In this document: positions 1 through 9,194 of the stretch, in pieces
Numbering within the stretch: the first letter of the stretch is position 1
How the letters are laid out: each line of letters opens with the position of its first letter
Assembly (NCBI GenBank): GCA_934183305.1
Contig: CAKPSF010000003.1
Location: 52,169 to 116,168 of the forward strand
DNA: 64,000 nt
Source: an uncultured Clostridia bacterium
Lineage (GTDB): Bacteria; Bacillota; Clostridia; TANB77; CAG-508
Reading direction: 5' to 3'
Translations under genes and position numbers: made by a program
The notes under the pieces: model-generated
What the model saw: only the letters and a program-made list of their open reading frames with translations
What the model was told of the DNA's origin: nothing
Database searches by the model: none

Positions 1-1302
1 ATCAGATTTGCTCCAATTTTTATCGTTTCTTGCTTGTTCTCTTTCTTTAATAATTTTATTTATATTTTCTGGTAAATCTATTTTTTCCTCTTTGTCTATA
101 TTTAAGCCCAAAACCTCATCAAACTTTTTAAGTAGTTTCGCAAATTCAGGAGATTTTTCTTCTTGTTTTATAACTTCCCATACTACACTTAACGCTTGTG
201 GCATATTCAAGTCATCATTTATTGCTTCTAAAAAGTCGCTTTCAAATTTTTCTATTTTTTCTTTTTCAATTATACTTGTTCCATTTAAATGACGTTTATA
301 GCCTTCTCTTAGTCTATTTAATGCTACCTTAGCAGCATCCATAGCTTCAAATGTAAAGTTTATAGGTTTTTTATAATGTGAAGAAAAATTAAACATTCTA
401 TATACATCTGGTGAATATCCTTTTTTCTCTAAATCTTCTAAGGTATATAAATTGTTTAAGCTCTTAGACATTTTTCCACCATTAACTTGAAGAAATTCCA
501 CATGCATCCAATAATTTGCAGGAATTTTCCCACAATATCCTTTAGCTTGTGCTATTTCATTTTCATGATGTACTGGAATATGGTCCATTCCTCCTGTGTG
601 AATGTCAAAAACTTCTCCCAAGTATTTTTCAGACATTGCACTACATTCTAGATGCCATCCTGGATAGCATTTTCCCCAGAAAGTATCCCATTGCATTAAA
701 TGCTCTTTAGGAGCTTTTATCCACAACGCGAAGTCTGTTGGATTTTTCTTTTCAGTATCAAATTCAACCCTTGCTCCCGCTTTTTGCTCTTCTATATTTC
801 TGTTTGATAAAACTCCATATTTATCTAATTTAGACGTATCAAAATATATTGTGTCTTTAGTTTCATATGTATACCCATTTGCAATTATCTGTTTTAAATA
901 ATCTTCCATTACTTGAATATGTTCAGTTGCTCTACATACAATTTCAGGCATATCTATGCCTAATTTTTTCATATCACCCAAAAAAGCATTCATATAAAAT
1001 TCTGCTATTTCAAATGGACTTTTATGTTCTCTTCTTGAAGCTTTAAGCATTTTGTCTTCGCCTTCATCAGCATCTGAAACTAAATGTCCAACATCGGTTA
1101 TGTTCATAGCATGTTTTAGTGTATATCCATTATATTTTAATACTCTTCTTAAGTTATCCATAAAAAGATAAGCTCTAAGGTTTCCTATATGGGCAAAATA
1201 ATATACTGTAGGTCCACAAGTATAAATTCTAACCTCTTTACTATCTATAGGTATAAAATCTTCTTTTTTTCTTGTAAGTGTATTATATATTTTTAAGCCC
1301 AT
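1..1302 (-). CDS. cysS: Cysteinyl-tRNA synthetase (C-terminus cut by window edge)
   Basis: Charges tRNA-Cys with cysteine in the cytoplasm. The reading frame runs off the left edge, so 434 codons are visible of a family usually about 465 long. Visible signatures: the zinc-ligand Cys29 in CGPTVY, the HIGH-type motif AHIGN at about residue 37, the WHLECSAM zinc/active-site segment, and KMSKS near residue 277. The start is the ATG at 1302 (MGLKIYNTL), preceded by an excellent AGGAGG about 8 bases upstream. The ATG at 1306 is out of frame and closes after seven codons. It lies 18 bases behind the penicillin-binding protein gene on the same strand and may be co-transcribed with it. No T-box leader is visible between them. 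Confidence 0.96.
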   Translation of the reverse strand, partial: MGLKIYNTLTRKKEDFIPIDSKEVRIYTCGPTVYYFAHIGNLRAYLFMDNLRRVLKYNGYTLKHAMNITDVGHLVSDADEGEDKMLKASRREHKSPFEIAEFYMNAFLGDMKKLGIDMPEIVCRATEHIQVMEDYLKQIIANGYTYETKDTIYFDTSKLDKYGVLSNRNIEEQKAGARVEFDTEKKNPTDFALWIKAPKEHLMQWDTFWGKCYPGWHLECSAMSEKYLGEVFDIHTGGMDHIPVHHENEIAQAKGYCGKIPANYWMHVEFLQVNGGKMSKSLNNLYTLEDLEKKGYSPDVYRMFNFSSHYKKPINFTFEAMDAAKVALNRLREGYKRHLNGTSIIEKEKIEKFESDFLEAINDDLNMPQALSVVWEVIKQEEKSPEFAKLLKKFDEVLGLNIDKEEKIDLPENINKIIKEREQARNDKNWSKSD

Positions 1303-1320
1303 ACATTTTCCTCCTTTAAA

Positions 1321-3939
1321 CTATTGATTAGTCGTTGTATTTTCAACCGTATTTGATGGTGTAGGAGTTGGTGAAGGCGGAGTTTCAGCTTCTACCTTCA
1401 CTGTCCTTGTAACCTTTGTAACATTTCCTGCACTATCATTTACAGTATATGTAATAGTATATGTTCCAGCAACTGCAGTATTTACAGTTCCTGTTATAAT
1501 AATTTTTGATGTTAAATCTCCATCTTTATCATCTGTTGCTTTAGCGCCAAGTTCTGTATACTTTCCACCAACTTTTAATGTTATAGTTGCACTTCCATTT
1601 AATGTTATAACTGGTGGATTATTTTTTTCTTTGCAATTATCACAAGTTTCCTCTGGTAGCATATATTTTGCATCTCCAGCTTTTTGCCAGTTTGTATTAT
1701 CTGTTGACCTTGTTATAAATATTTTAGTTTCTTTATTTTCGCAGTTTGGCCCAGCAACTTTTCCTGTTTCTTTACATATTTCAGCTTGAACATGGCAAGT
1801 ACAAGTCTTAGTTGGTACTGTTCCTTTTACAAAATATTCAGAATACACTCTGCTTCCTCTTGGATCATTCTTGCAAGCATCAGTTGCAAGTAATCCTGAA
1901 TCTTTACAAACATTTGCTGTAACTAATCCATCTGGTTTTTCAAAAGATTTTCCTTTCAAATCCTTATGTATAGCTGTCATAACGTTCTTCCAAATTGTAT
2001 TGGCATTAGACGTTGCACCAGCCGGTATAGCTGTTGGCGTATCATATCCATACCAAGTTGCTGCTGTATAATATGGCGTAAATCCGCAAAGCCATTTATC
2101 TTTTTTAGAGTTTGTTGTACCAGTTTTTGCTGCTGTTTCCATTCCAGATATCTTACAAGCTGACGCAGTTCCTCCTGTTTTAGTTGGTTCAGTTAATAAC
2201 TGTTTAAGTATATATGCATTTTCTACTGAAAATACTCTGGTTTTTGGTTGATCAGCTTCTAAAACTGTATTTCCATTTTCATCAACCACTTTTGTATAGA
2301 ATGTAGGAGTTATGTATTCTCCATCATTTGCAATAGCAGCATATGCTCCAGCCATTTGCAATGGCGAAATTCCTTCACTTATTCCTCCTAAAGCTAATGG
2401 TAAACTATTATCTTTATCTGAGTCTATTGAAGTTACTCCTAACCTTTTCAAATATTCAATTGACTTAGCAGGTGTTAAATCTTCTAATACTTGAATAGCA
2501 ATTGTATTTTGAGAAATTCTAACCGCTTGCCTCATATTTGATAATCCTTTAAATCCTGAATATGAATTTTTAGGTGTCCAAGTTCCATATTTTAATGGAA
2601 CATCATCATATACAGATGCAGCATTTATTATTCCTTCTTGTAATGCAGGTCCATATACTGCTATAGGTTTTATAGAAGATCCCGGTTGACGTTTTGCTTG
2701 ATTTACTCTGTTAAGTTTACCAGCTTCTTTTTCTCCCAATACGCCAACTGCCCCAACAACATATCCATTAGATTGATCAATAACTACCGTTGCAGACTGA
2801 GCAGCTTCTTTAACTTTTTGCAACTCTCCATCTACTTTTTTCTCAACAGTAGTTTTAACTTGATATTTTGATTTTGAATATTCATCCTCTAATTTTTCTT
2901 GAATTGAAGCGACTTCTGTTGAATAAATCTTCAATCCACTACTATATAAATATGTTTCAGCATATTCAGCATTCATGCCCTTTTCTGTTACTAATTGGTT
3001 TATAACTTGTTTAATTAATGCTTCTGTATGTGAAGAATATGAAGCTTTATCTATAATAGTTCCCTTTTTAAAGTTTAATCCTTTATCGACTTCTTCAATT
3101 GCACTATTATATTCGTCTTTACTTATTTTTCCTTGATCAACCATTTGTTTTAAAACAGTTTTTGTTCTTTTGTTAATTTTGTCTGTTTTAGGTTCATCAA
3201 CAAATGGATTATATCCGTTAGGTGAGTGAGTTACTCCTGCAATAAACGCACTCTCAGCTAAGCTTAATTCTGTTGGTGTTTTGCTAAAATAATATTCAGA
3301 TGCCATTCCAACGCCATTTACGTTTCCACCTAAATAAATTATATTCATATATAGCTCTAATATTTGATCTTTAGATAGTATTTGCTCAACTTGATATGCT
3401 CTAATCATTTCTTTAACTTTTCTTATTGCACCTTTTACTCCTGAATCATCTTTTTCTTTTGTTATATTTTTAACTAATTGTTGTGTTAAAGTACTTCCAC
3501 CTCCAACAGATGATTCTCCTTTATGAAATATAAATGAAATGATAGCATACCCAGTTCTTGATATATCTACTCCATTGTGGCTATAAAACCTTTTATCTTC
3601 AATTGCCACAAATGCTTTAGGTAAATATTCTCCCATTTCGCTCTTGCTAAGTATTTTTCTGTTCTCTTTTCCACTTAGCACAGCTAAAACATTACCCTCT
3701 GAATCAACAACGGTACTATTTGAATAATCAATTATTAAATCTTTTTTAGTTATTGCATATTTGCCTGCCATACCAAAAATAAGTCCAGCTCCAATTCCAG
3801 CAAGAACAATAATCAATACAATAATTGCTATTACTATTTTTTTCCATACTTTTTTCTTTTTAGTATTATTTTTATTATTTACTTTTTTTGTATTTTTTTC
3901 TTTTTTAGTATCATCTTTGGAATTTACAGTTTTTTTCAT
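1321..3939 (-). CDS. Class A penicillin-binding protein (PBP1A family) with C-terminal Ig-like domain
   Basis: Bifunctional peptidoglycan synthase: glycosyltransferase plus DD-transpeptidase, anchored in the membrane and acting outside the cell. The 872-residue protein starts with a Lys/Asn-rich cytoplasmic tail and one membrane segment (about 33-57). The glycosyltransferase domain follows, with EDKRFYSH (catalytic Glu114) and GGSTLTQQLVKN. The transpeptidase has SSIKP (nucleophile about Ser421), SQN, and KTGTT near 605. The C-terminus adds a Cys-rich stretch (several CxC/CxxC pairs), then one DUF5011/HYR-like beta-sandwich ('DKDGDLTSKI', 'AGTYTITYTVND'), then a Pro/Thr/Asn tail. The appended Ig-like domain makes it longer than many homologues and may bind wall or surface polymers (inference). 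Confidence 0.95.
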   Translation of the reverse strand: MKKTVNSKDDTKKEKNTKKVNNKNNTKKKKVWKKIVIAIIVLIIVLAGIGAGLIFGMAGKYAITKKDLIIDYSNSTVVDSEGNVLAVLSGKENRKILSKSEMGEYLPKAFVAIEDKRFYSHNGVDISRTGYAIISFIFHKGESSVGGGSTLTQQLVKNITKEKDDSGVKGAIRKVKEMIRAYQVEQILSKDQILELYMNIIYLGGNVNGVGMASEYYFSKTPTELSLAESAFIAGVTHSPNGYNPFVDEPKTDKINKRTKTVLKQMVDQGKISKDEYNSAIEEVDKGLNFKKGTIIDKASYSSHTEALIKQVINQLVTEKGMNAEYAETYLYSSGLKIYSTEVASIQEKLEDEYSKSKYQVKTTVEKKVDGELQKVKEAAQSATVVIDQSNGYVVGAVGVLGEKEAGKLNRVNQAKRQPGSSIKPIAVYGPALQEGIINAASVYDDVPLKYGTWTPKNSYSGFKGLSNMRQAVRISQNTIAIQVLEDLTPAKSIEYLKRLGVTSIDSDKDNSLPLALGGISEGISPLQMAGAYAAIANDGEYITPTFYTKVVDENGNTVLEADQPKTRVFSVENAYILKQLLTEPTKTGGTASACKISGMETAAKTGTTNSKKDKWLCGFTPYYTAATWYGYDTPTAIPAGATSNANTIWKNVMTAIHKDLKGKSFEKPDGLVTANVCKDSGLLATDACKNDPRGSRVYSEYFVKGTVPTKTCTCHVQAEICKETGKVAGPNCENKETKIFITRSTDNTNWQKAGDAKYMLPEETCDNCKEKNNPPVITLNGSATITLKVGGKYTELGAKATDDKDGDLTSKIIITGTVNTAVAGTYTITYTVNDSAGNVTKVTRTVKVEAETPPSPTPTPSNTVENTTTNQ

Positions 3940-3962
3940 ATTTACTACCTATTCCTTTCCTG

Positions 3963-3992
3963 TTTATACTTTAGTATAATTTTTGCGCACAA
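3963..3992 (-). promoter_or_regulatory. Probable sigma-A promoter of the PBP1A gene
   Basis: On the minus strand TTGTGC and TATAAA are separated by 18 bases, upstream of the PBP start. A nearby TATACT could serve as an alternative -10. The region is AT-rich, so chance matches are possible. Confidence 0.45.
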
Positions 3993-4113
3993 TACGCATT
4001 ACTATTATATTATAAAAACTTAAAAAGATAAAGGGTTTTGCTAAAAAAATTCACATATAAATAAAAAAAATGCATACATTTTTACTAATAATAAATTAGA
4101 AAGAAGTGAGCTT

Positions 4114-4656
4114 ATGTTTATATACAATTTTAAGGTAAATGGAAATGGGATTTTTAGAATAGTTGTAGTATTAATTATAATTATTGCATTACTGGTTATG
4201 GCACTTTCAATGTATAATTTTTTTAAAAAAGGAAAAGTTATCGTAAATGATGATTTGCCAACTAATTCAATAGCAAATATCCAATCAAATCAATACACAA
4301 ATATACTAAGAGAGGTTTATGAAGACATAGACACTTATATAGGTCAATCAATTAATTTTACTGGATATGTTTATAAACAATATGATTTAAAAGACACAGA
4401 ATTTGTTTTAGCAAGAGATATGTTAATAAATTCAGATTCACAAACTGTAGTAGTTGGCTTCCTTTGTTCCTACGATAAAGCACAGAACTTTAAAGAAGGA
4501 ACTTGGGTAAATGTTACTGGTAAAATTGTAAAAGGCTATTACCACAATGAAATCCCAGTAATTGATATAACCAAAATAGAAGAAACAAAAAAACCAGAAG
4601 ATTGCTATGTGTATCCTCCAGCAGATACTTATATTCAAACTTCAACAATCCTTTAA
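4114..4656 (+). CDS. Membrane-anchored protein resembling the DUF1980/TIGR03943 C-terminal OB-like domain
   Basis: 180 residues. An N-terminal hydrophobic segment (about 12-37) is followed by an extracytoplasmic domain. The segment 'YIGQSINFTGYVYKQYDLKD', then 'EFVLARDMLIN', 'VGFLC' and 'WVNVTGKI', resembles the C-terminal OB-fold-like part of TIGR03943/DUF1980 (YcgQ-type) membrane proteins. The conserved cysteines seen in many of those proteins are not obvious here. Start ATG follows a modest GAAGTGAG ribosome-binding site. It is one of only two plus-strand genes and converges on ytvI through a shared terminator. The usual permease partner (YcgR-type) is not next to it. The function is unknown; family assignment is by remembered motif pattern. 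Confidence 0.6.
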   Translation: MFIYNFKVNGNGIFRIVVVLIIIIALLVMALSMYNFFKKGKVIVNDDLPTNSIANIQSNQYTNILREVYEDIDTYIGQSINFTGYVYKQYDLKDTEFVLARDMLINSDSQTVVVGFLCSYDKAQNFKEGTWVNVTGKIVKGYYHNEIPVIDITKIEETKKPEDCYVYPPADTYIQTSTIL

Positions 4657-4680
4657 CTTTTCTAAACATACATAACCAAT

Positions 4681-4708
4681 AAAAGAGCGATTTAAAAATC
4701 GCTCTTTT
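4681..4708. terminator. Bidirectional Rho-independent terminator
   Basis: AAAAGAGCGAT pairs perfectly with ATCGCTCTTTT across a short A-rich loop, with T-runs on both sides. It lies between the convergent genes ending at 4656 (+) and 4710 (-). Confidence 0.9.
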
Positions 4709-4709
4709 A

Positions 4710-5807
4710 TTATCTTCTATCCAAAATTGTTTTTACAACTCCATTATCTATCATAGTTTCAAATACGTTTTTCAGGATAATTAAAATTATCGGTCCAATA
4801 AACATTCCTATTACCCCAATTGTTTTAAAGCCCGTATACATTGCTATTAATGTGAAAATTGGATGTATTCCAATATGATTACTTACAATTTTAGGCTCTA
4901 TGAGTTGCCTTACAACAATTGTTACAACATACAAAACCAATACACCTATTGCCAACTTTATATCTCCGTTAAAGCCTGAAATAACCGCCCATGGCACCAT
5001 TACAGTTCCTGAACCTAGTATTGGCAATGCATCAACAAATCCGATTACTAATGCCATAATTAAAGGATATTTCACGTTCATACCAATTAAATTAAATATA
5101 AGCAATCCAGTAAGAACAATAACAAAGGATATTAATATTAAAATAGCCTCTGCCTTTAGGTAATTTCCTAAAGAAGAACTTACTTTTCTTAATTTGTTTC
5201 CAATTTTTATTGTCCAATTTCTAGGCAAATGATGCTCCATTTGATCTAAAATATACATCTTGTCTGCACACACAAAATAAGTTGCAAGTATTGTTATTCC
5301 AGTACATATTGCAATTTGAGGTAAGTGTTTAACTGTATTTATTACATATGTTAAAAGATTTTGGGCAATATCTTTTCCTACTTCAATTAATTCATTTACA
5401 GTATTATTAGCTAAATCTTTAACCTGTTCTGGAATATTTAAAGAATCAAACTTAAAGCTATTTATTAATCCATTTATTTTAGAACTTATATTAGCAACAT
5501 TATTATTAAGTCCTGTTAAAATATTTGTAGACTCAGTTATTGCAACAGTAATCCCCCACGCCAGCAGCCCAATTATAATGCCAAATACAATAATTAAGGT
5601 TATAATTGCACTAGCTTTTCTAGTAAAATTAGTAATTTTCATCACCTTTCTTATTAATGGTTCAATAAGCAAACTTATAATAAATGCAATTAAAAAAGGA
5701 ACATAATAAACAGAAAGTTTAAAAATTATGTATATAGCTACTAAAGTTAATATAAATATTAATAATCTTTTTCCAACCTTTTTGTAGTAATTCATATCTG
5801 TAATCAC
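4710..5807 (-). CDS. ytvI: AI-2E family transporter / sporulation integral membrane protein YtvI-like
   Basis: 365-residue polytopic membrane protein of the AI-2E/YtvI family with about seven to eight hydrophobic segments. The central soluble region holds 'VKDLANNTVNELIEVG', and the C-terminal half has family motifs 'DALPILGSG' and 'RQLIEPKIVSNHIGIHP'. In Bacillus, YtvI belongs to the sporulation set; other family members are transporters or ion exchangers, so the exact role is uncertain. The GTG at 5807 is chosen because TGAGGTGA lies 6 bases before it. An in-frame GTG at 5816 overlaps that ribosome-binding site and is unlikely. It shares a terminator with the convergent upstream gene. Confidence 0.85.
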   Translation of the reverse strand: MITDMNYYKKVGKRLLIFILTLVAIYIIFKLSVYYVPFLIAFIISLLIEPLIRKVMKITNFTRKASAIITLIIVFGIIIGLLAWGITVAITESTNILTGLNNNVANISSKINGLINSFKFDSLNIPEQVKDLANNTVNELIEVGKDIAQNLLTYVINTVKHLPQIAICTGITILATYFVCADKMYILDQMEHHLPRNWTIKIGNKLRKVSSSLGNYLKAEAILILISFVIVLTGLLIFNLIGMNVKYPLIMALVIGFVDALPILGSGTVMVPWAVISGFNGDIKLAIGVLVLYVVTIVVRQLIEPKIVSNHIGIHPIFTLIAMYTGFKTIGVIGMFIGPIILIILKNVFETMIDNGVVKTILDRR

Positions 5808-5872
5808 GCAAATCACCTCAGTTTATTTTATGTATAATAGATGATTTTTATTAGAAGAATTTAAATTATTTT

Positions 5873-5899
5873 ACAGGCAGGTACAAAACCTGCCCATAC
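5873..5899. repeat. Dispersed palindromic repeat, copy A
   Basis: GGCAGGT / ACCTGCC arms (5876-5882 and 5888-5894) around a five-base loop, in a very AT-rich intergenic region. Three related palindromes occur at 24442, 45501 and 53553. It lies just downstream of the CBS gene and could double as its terminator. Confidence 0.75.
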
Positions 5900-5917
5900 A
5901 GTCATTATTTCTACAAA

Positions 5918-6352
5918 TTAAAATTTATTATTGTTGCAATCGCAAATATGTTCAAATGTTTTTCCTATACATTCACAATTAATATCTTGATGCTTTGCTA
6001 AATCTCCCAATGTTAATATTCCTACTAATTTTCCATTCTCTGTTACTGGTATTCTTCTTATTCCTGTTTGTCCCATATTCTTTGTAACAGTATCAATATC
6101 TTCATTACAATCGCAGCAAGTTGTTTTGCATGTCATTATATCACTTGCTTTAGTATTTTTATTATCTTTTCCGCAAGCAACACTTCTTAATATAATATCT
6201 CTATCTGTTAAAATTCCTACAACATTATTATTGCAATCACAAACAGGTATACATCCACATCCGTTTTCATGCATTAGTTTTGCAACATCACTTATATTAG
6301 TATCTGGTGTACAACTGCAAACATCCCCACACATACATTCTTTAACCTTCAT
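5918..6352 (-). CDS. Cysteine-rich tandem CBS-domain protein
   Basis: 144 residues holding two CBS motifs of the IMPDH-linker type: 'VVGILTDRDIILRSVACG' in the first and 'LVGILTLGDLAKHQ' in the second. CBS pairs usually bind adenosyl ligands and act as regulatory modules. The odd feature is 17 cysteines, many in CxC or CC pairs (CMCGDVCSC, CGC, CDC, CKTTCCDC, CEC, CDC) at the N-terminus, between the domains and at the C-terminus. This suggests metal or Fe-S binding or redox sensing (inference). The start is ATG 6352 with AAAGGTGG 7 bases upstream; an in-frame GTG at 6364 lies within that site. It is a stand-alone gene between ytvI and the PAP2 gene. Confidence 0.9.
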   Translation of the reverse strand: MKVKECMCGDVCSCTPDTNISDVAKLMHENGCGCIPVCDCNNNVVGILTDRDIILRSVACGKDNKNTKASDIMTCKTTCCDCNEDIDTVTKNMGQTGIRRIPVTENGKLVGILTLGDLAKHQDINCECIGKTFEHICDCNNNKF

Positions 6353-6427
6353 AAAAAAATCCACCTTTCATAAAAAATATATATTTATTTTTTACAAAAA
6401 GAGGATTTTTATTCTTAATTTATTTAC

Positions 6428-7063
6428 TTAATTTTCTAATTCTAAATCATTTTTAATTAAATGTGTAAATAGTGTTAAATATGATAAAGAAATCATAAAT
6501 CCAGCAAGTACATCGCTTGCATAATGAACTCCTAAATAAATTCTACTTATTCCTATTGAAGCTATCAATATACTAAGAAAAGTACACAATGCAATTTTGG
6601 CATATTTATTTTTCACATATTTAAATACTAAATATATTATTAATCCATAAAAAGCCATACTTGCCATTGAATGTCCAGATGGAAAACTAAAACCTGTTTC
6701 TTCAACTAGCCTATATCCAACAGGTCTATTTCTTCTAATTATATTTTTAAGTAAAAGATTAAAAATTGCAGTGACAATTAAATTAATACTAATATACATG
6801 GGTATTTTTTTGTTTTTTATAAATAAAAAACTTATAATACATATACTTATTAATGGTATACTACTTCCAAAGAAAGTTATAAATTTAAAAATATTATTTA
6901 AAGAATTACTTTTAAATGAAATTATAAAGTTATATACTGTTGAATCAAAATTCATTATTTCATTATTTAAAACATCCTCTAACAAATCTAAAAATATTAT
7001 CACACAAAATAGTGCTAATATCCATCTTTTATTTTCCTTTAAAATACTTTTTATCTTTCCCAT
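6428..7063 (-). CDS. PAP2-family membrane phosphatase
   Basis: 211 residues with about five to six membrane segments. The three-part phosphatidic acid phosphatase signature is complete: KNIIRRNRP, SFPSGHSMAS and SRIYLGVHYASD. Family members dephosphorylate lipid phosphates, including undecaprenyl pyrophosphate, on the outer face of the membrane. Its place at the 3' end of the polysaccharide gene run, behind a VanZ-like gene, fits lipid-carrier recycling (inference). Start ATG is 16 bases after the VanZ gene stop. Confidence 0.92.
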   Translation of the reverse strand: MGKIKSILKENKRWILALFCVIIFLDLLEDVLNNEIMNFDSTVYNFIISFKSNSLNNIFKFITFFGSSIPLISICIISFLFIKNKKIPMYISINLIVTAIFNLLLKNIIRRNRPVGYRLVEETGFSFPSGHSMASMAFYGLIIYLVFKYVKNKYAKIALCTFLSILIASIGISRIYLGVHYASDVLAGFMISLSYLTLFTHLIKNDLELEN

Positions 7064-7079
7064 ATATTGTGTTCCTTCT

Positions 7080-7589
7080 TTATTTCTTTATCCAATTGTT
7101 AAATGCTTCAAATAATAGAATCAAGAAAATCATTATAAAAATTCCAGTTAAAACTCCTGCTGAATCAATACACACATCTCGAATGCTTGGTCCTCTGCCT
7201 GGCACAAAACTTTGATGAAATTCATCTCCAGCAGCATATAAAACACCAATCAAAATACTCCATAGCAATTTGTACTTGTTTTTAATATCAAAAGTACACC
7301 AGAATCCCATAACAGAAAATCCAACTAAACAATAAATACTAAAATGCGCTAATTTCCTAATTATTGGATGAAGTCTTTCTATGTAATGCATCCTAAGAGC
7401 TAAATCCATATTTTTTACTTTTGAAAACATGTCTACAATAAAATTTGTAACCTTTAAGCTCAAGTTACCAGACTTCTCTCCATCTTGTGCAGAAAAACAA
7501 AATATTAAATACAATGTTGCTAAAAGCATTACTATAAATAATATTCTTTTAAATATTAAATTCTTTTTAATTTTAATAGGTTTTGACAT
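7080..7589 (-). CDS. VanZ-family membrane protein
   Basis: 169 residues with about four membrane segments. It carries the VanZ-like signature 'KLAHFSIYCLVGFSVMG' followed by 'GDEFHQSFVPGRGPSIRDV' and 'DSAGVLTG'. The family includes the teicoplanin-resistance accessory protein VanZ, but most members have no known function. The gene lies 17 bases downstream of rfbB and upstream of the PAP2 gene, so it probably closes the same transcript. Resistance should not be inferred from the family name. Confidence 0.9.
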   Translation of the reverse strand: MSKPIKIKKNLIFKRILFIVMLLATLYLIFCFSAQDGEKSGNLSLKVTNFIVDMFSKVKNMDLALRMHYIERLHPIIRKLAHFSIYCLVGFSVMGFWCTFDIKNKYKLLWSILIGVLYAAGDEFHQSFVPGRGPSIRDVCIDSAGVLTGIFIMIFLILLFEAFNNWIKK

Positions 7590-7606
7590 TATAATTCTTC
7601 CTTAAA

Positions 7607-8575
7607 TTAATTTAGCCATTCTTTATGTTCTAAATACCAATCAATAGTTTTTATTATCCCATCTTCAAATTTAGTTTCAGGAATCCATCCTAATTCATTA
7701 TGAATTTTCGTTGGGTCAATTGCATATCTAAAATCATGACCTTTTCTATCTTCAACAAATTCTATTAAGTCTTCAGATTTGCCTAATCTATTTAGTATTA
7801 ATTTAACTATATCGATATTTCTCTTCTCATTATGTCCGCCAATATTATATCTTTCCCCAGCTTTACCATTGTGGAATACTAAATCTATTGCTTTACAATG
7901 ATCTTCTACATATAGCCAATCTCTAATATTTTCGCCTGTTCCATATACAGGTAATTTTTCATTATTTAATGCTAACTTTATCATATGAGGAATTAATTTT
8001 TCATTATGTTGATAAGGTCCATAATTATTTGAGCAATTTGTAACTGTTACATTCATTTTAAATGTTTCATGATATGCTAAAGCAATTAAATCTGAGCTTG
8101 CTTTTGAAGCTGAATATGGGCTATTAGGTTTAATAGGGCTAGTTTCTGTGAAATAACCTTCTTTGCCAAGTGTTCCATATACTTCATCAGTTGATATATG
8201 CACAAATTTATTTGAACTACCTTCTCCCCAAATTTGTTTTGCTGTTTCCAATAAAATATGTGTTCCAATTACATTTGTTTGTGTAAATACAAATGGTGTT
8301 TTTATACTATTATCAACATGGCTTTCTGCTGCAAAATGTATTACTCCATCTATATCATATTCTTTAAATATATCCTTCATTTTTTCGAAATCACAAATAT
8401 CAGCTTGTACAAATGTAATTTTATCCATTACATTTTTTAGATTTTCTATATTTCCTGCATATGTTAATTTATCTACAACAACAATATTATAATTTGGGTA
8501 TTTATTTACAAAATACTCTGCAAAATTTGCCCCAATAAATCCTGCTGCCCCTGTTACTAAAATATTCTTACTCAT
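7607..8575 (-). CDS. rfbB: dTDP-glucose 4,6-dehydratase
   Basis: Second step of dTDP-L-rhamnose synthesis: dTDP-glucose to dTDP-4-keto-6-deoxyglucose, using bound NAD+. 322 residues, a usual length. It has the Rossmann motif GAAGFIGANFAEY at the N-terminus, STDEVYG, and YSASKASSD (catalytic Tyr/Lys). The C-terminal half holds 'NNYGPYQHNEKLIP' and 'GTGENIRDWLYVEDH'. It is last of the four rhamnose genes, in the order rfbD-rfbA-rfbC-rfbB along transcription. Confidence 0.97.
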   Translation of the reverse strand: MSKNILVTGAAGFIGANFAEYFVNKYPNYNIVVVDKLTYAGNIENLKNVMDKITFVQADICDFEKMKDIFKEYDIDGVIHFAAESHVDNSIKTPFVFTQTNVIGTHILLETAKQIWGEGSSNKFVHISTDEVYGTLGKEGYFTETSPIKPNSPYSASKASSDLIALAYHETFKMNVTVTNCSNNYGPYQHNEKLIPHMIKLALNNEKLPVYGTGENIRDWLYVEDHCKAIDLVFHNGKAGERYNIGGHNEKRNIDIVKLILNRLGKSEDLIEFVEDRKGHDFRYAIDPTKIHNELGWIPETKFEDGIIKTIDWYLEHKEWLN

Positions 8576-8600
8576 TTTATTTCTCCCTAATACCTATTAA

Positions 8601-9179
8601 TTATAAATTTTTAAACAAATCTGTTTTTCTTAATTCTTGCAATGTTGGCCATTTAGCATCTTTGTCAGATGTTAGTAATTCATTAACTTTCATATCTCCA
8701 AAAGGCCACTCTATATTTATCTCCTTATCATTCCATGCAAGACCGCCTTCAGCCTCATGATTATATATATCATCACATTTATATGTAAATTCTGCTTCAT
8801 CTGATAAAACCAAAAATCCATGTGCAAATCCTTTAGGAATCATAAACATTTTTTTATTTTCTTCTGAAAGTATAACACCTTCCCATTTTCCATATGTTTC
8901 ACTTGATGGTCTTAAATCAACTGCAACATCAAACACTTCACCTTTTATACATCTAACAAGTTTTGCTTGAGTGTTTTCCTTCTGAAAATGTAAACCTCTT
9001 AATACTCCCCTTCTTGATTTTGATTGATTATCTTGAACAAAATCATAATCAAGACCTATTTCTTCAAAATCTTTTTTACTATATGTTTCCATAAAGTATC
9101 CTCTATTATCTCCAAAAACAGTTGGTTCAATAATATACACTCCATCAATTGATGTACCTATTTTTTTAAATTTCCCCAT
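8601..9179 (-). CDS. rfbC: dTDP-4-dehydrorhamnose 3,5-epimerase
   Basis: Third step of dTDP-L-rhamnose synthesis, a cofactor-free cupin epimerase. 192 residues. Visible motifs: 'DNRGYFMETY', 'DNQSKSRRGVLRGLHFQ' (active-site His in GLHFQ), 'DVAVDLRPSS', 'PKGFAHGFLVLSD', and the tyrosine of 'FTYKCDD'. It is spaced 15 bases from rfbA upstream and 25 bases from rfbB downstream. Confidence 0.97.
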   Translation of the reverse strand: MGKFKKIGTSIDGVYIIEPTVFGDNRGYFMETYSKKDFEEIGLDYDFVQDNQSKSRRGVLRGLHFQKENTQAKLVRCIKGEVFDVAVDLRPSSETYGKWEGVILSEENKKMFMIPKGFAHGFLVLSDEAEFTYKCDDIYNHEAEGGLAWNDKEINIEWPFGDMKVNELLTSDKDAKWPTLQELRKTDLFKNL

Positions 9180-9194
9180 TTTTATCTCCTAAAA

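Noticed and set aside
7080..7589. VanZ as evidence of glycopeptide resistance
   Set aside because: No vanHAX or vanRS genes are present, and VanZ-fold proteins are common in genomes without resistance.
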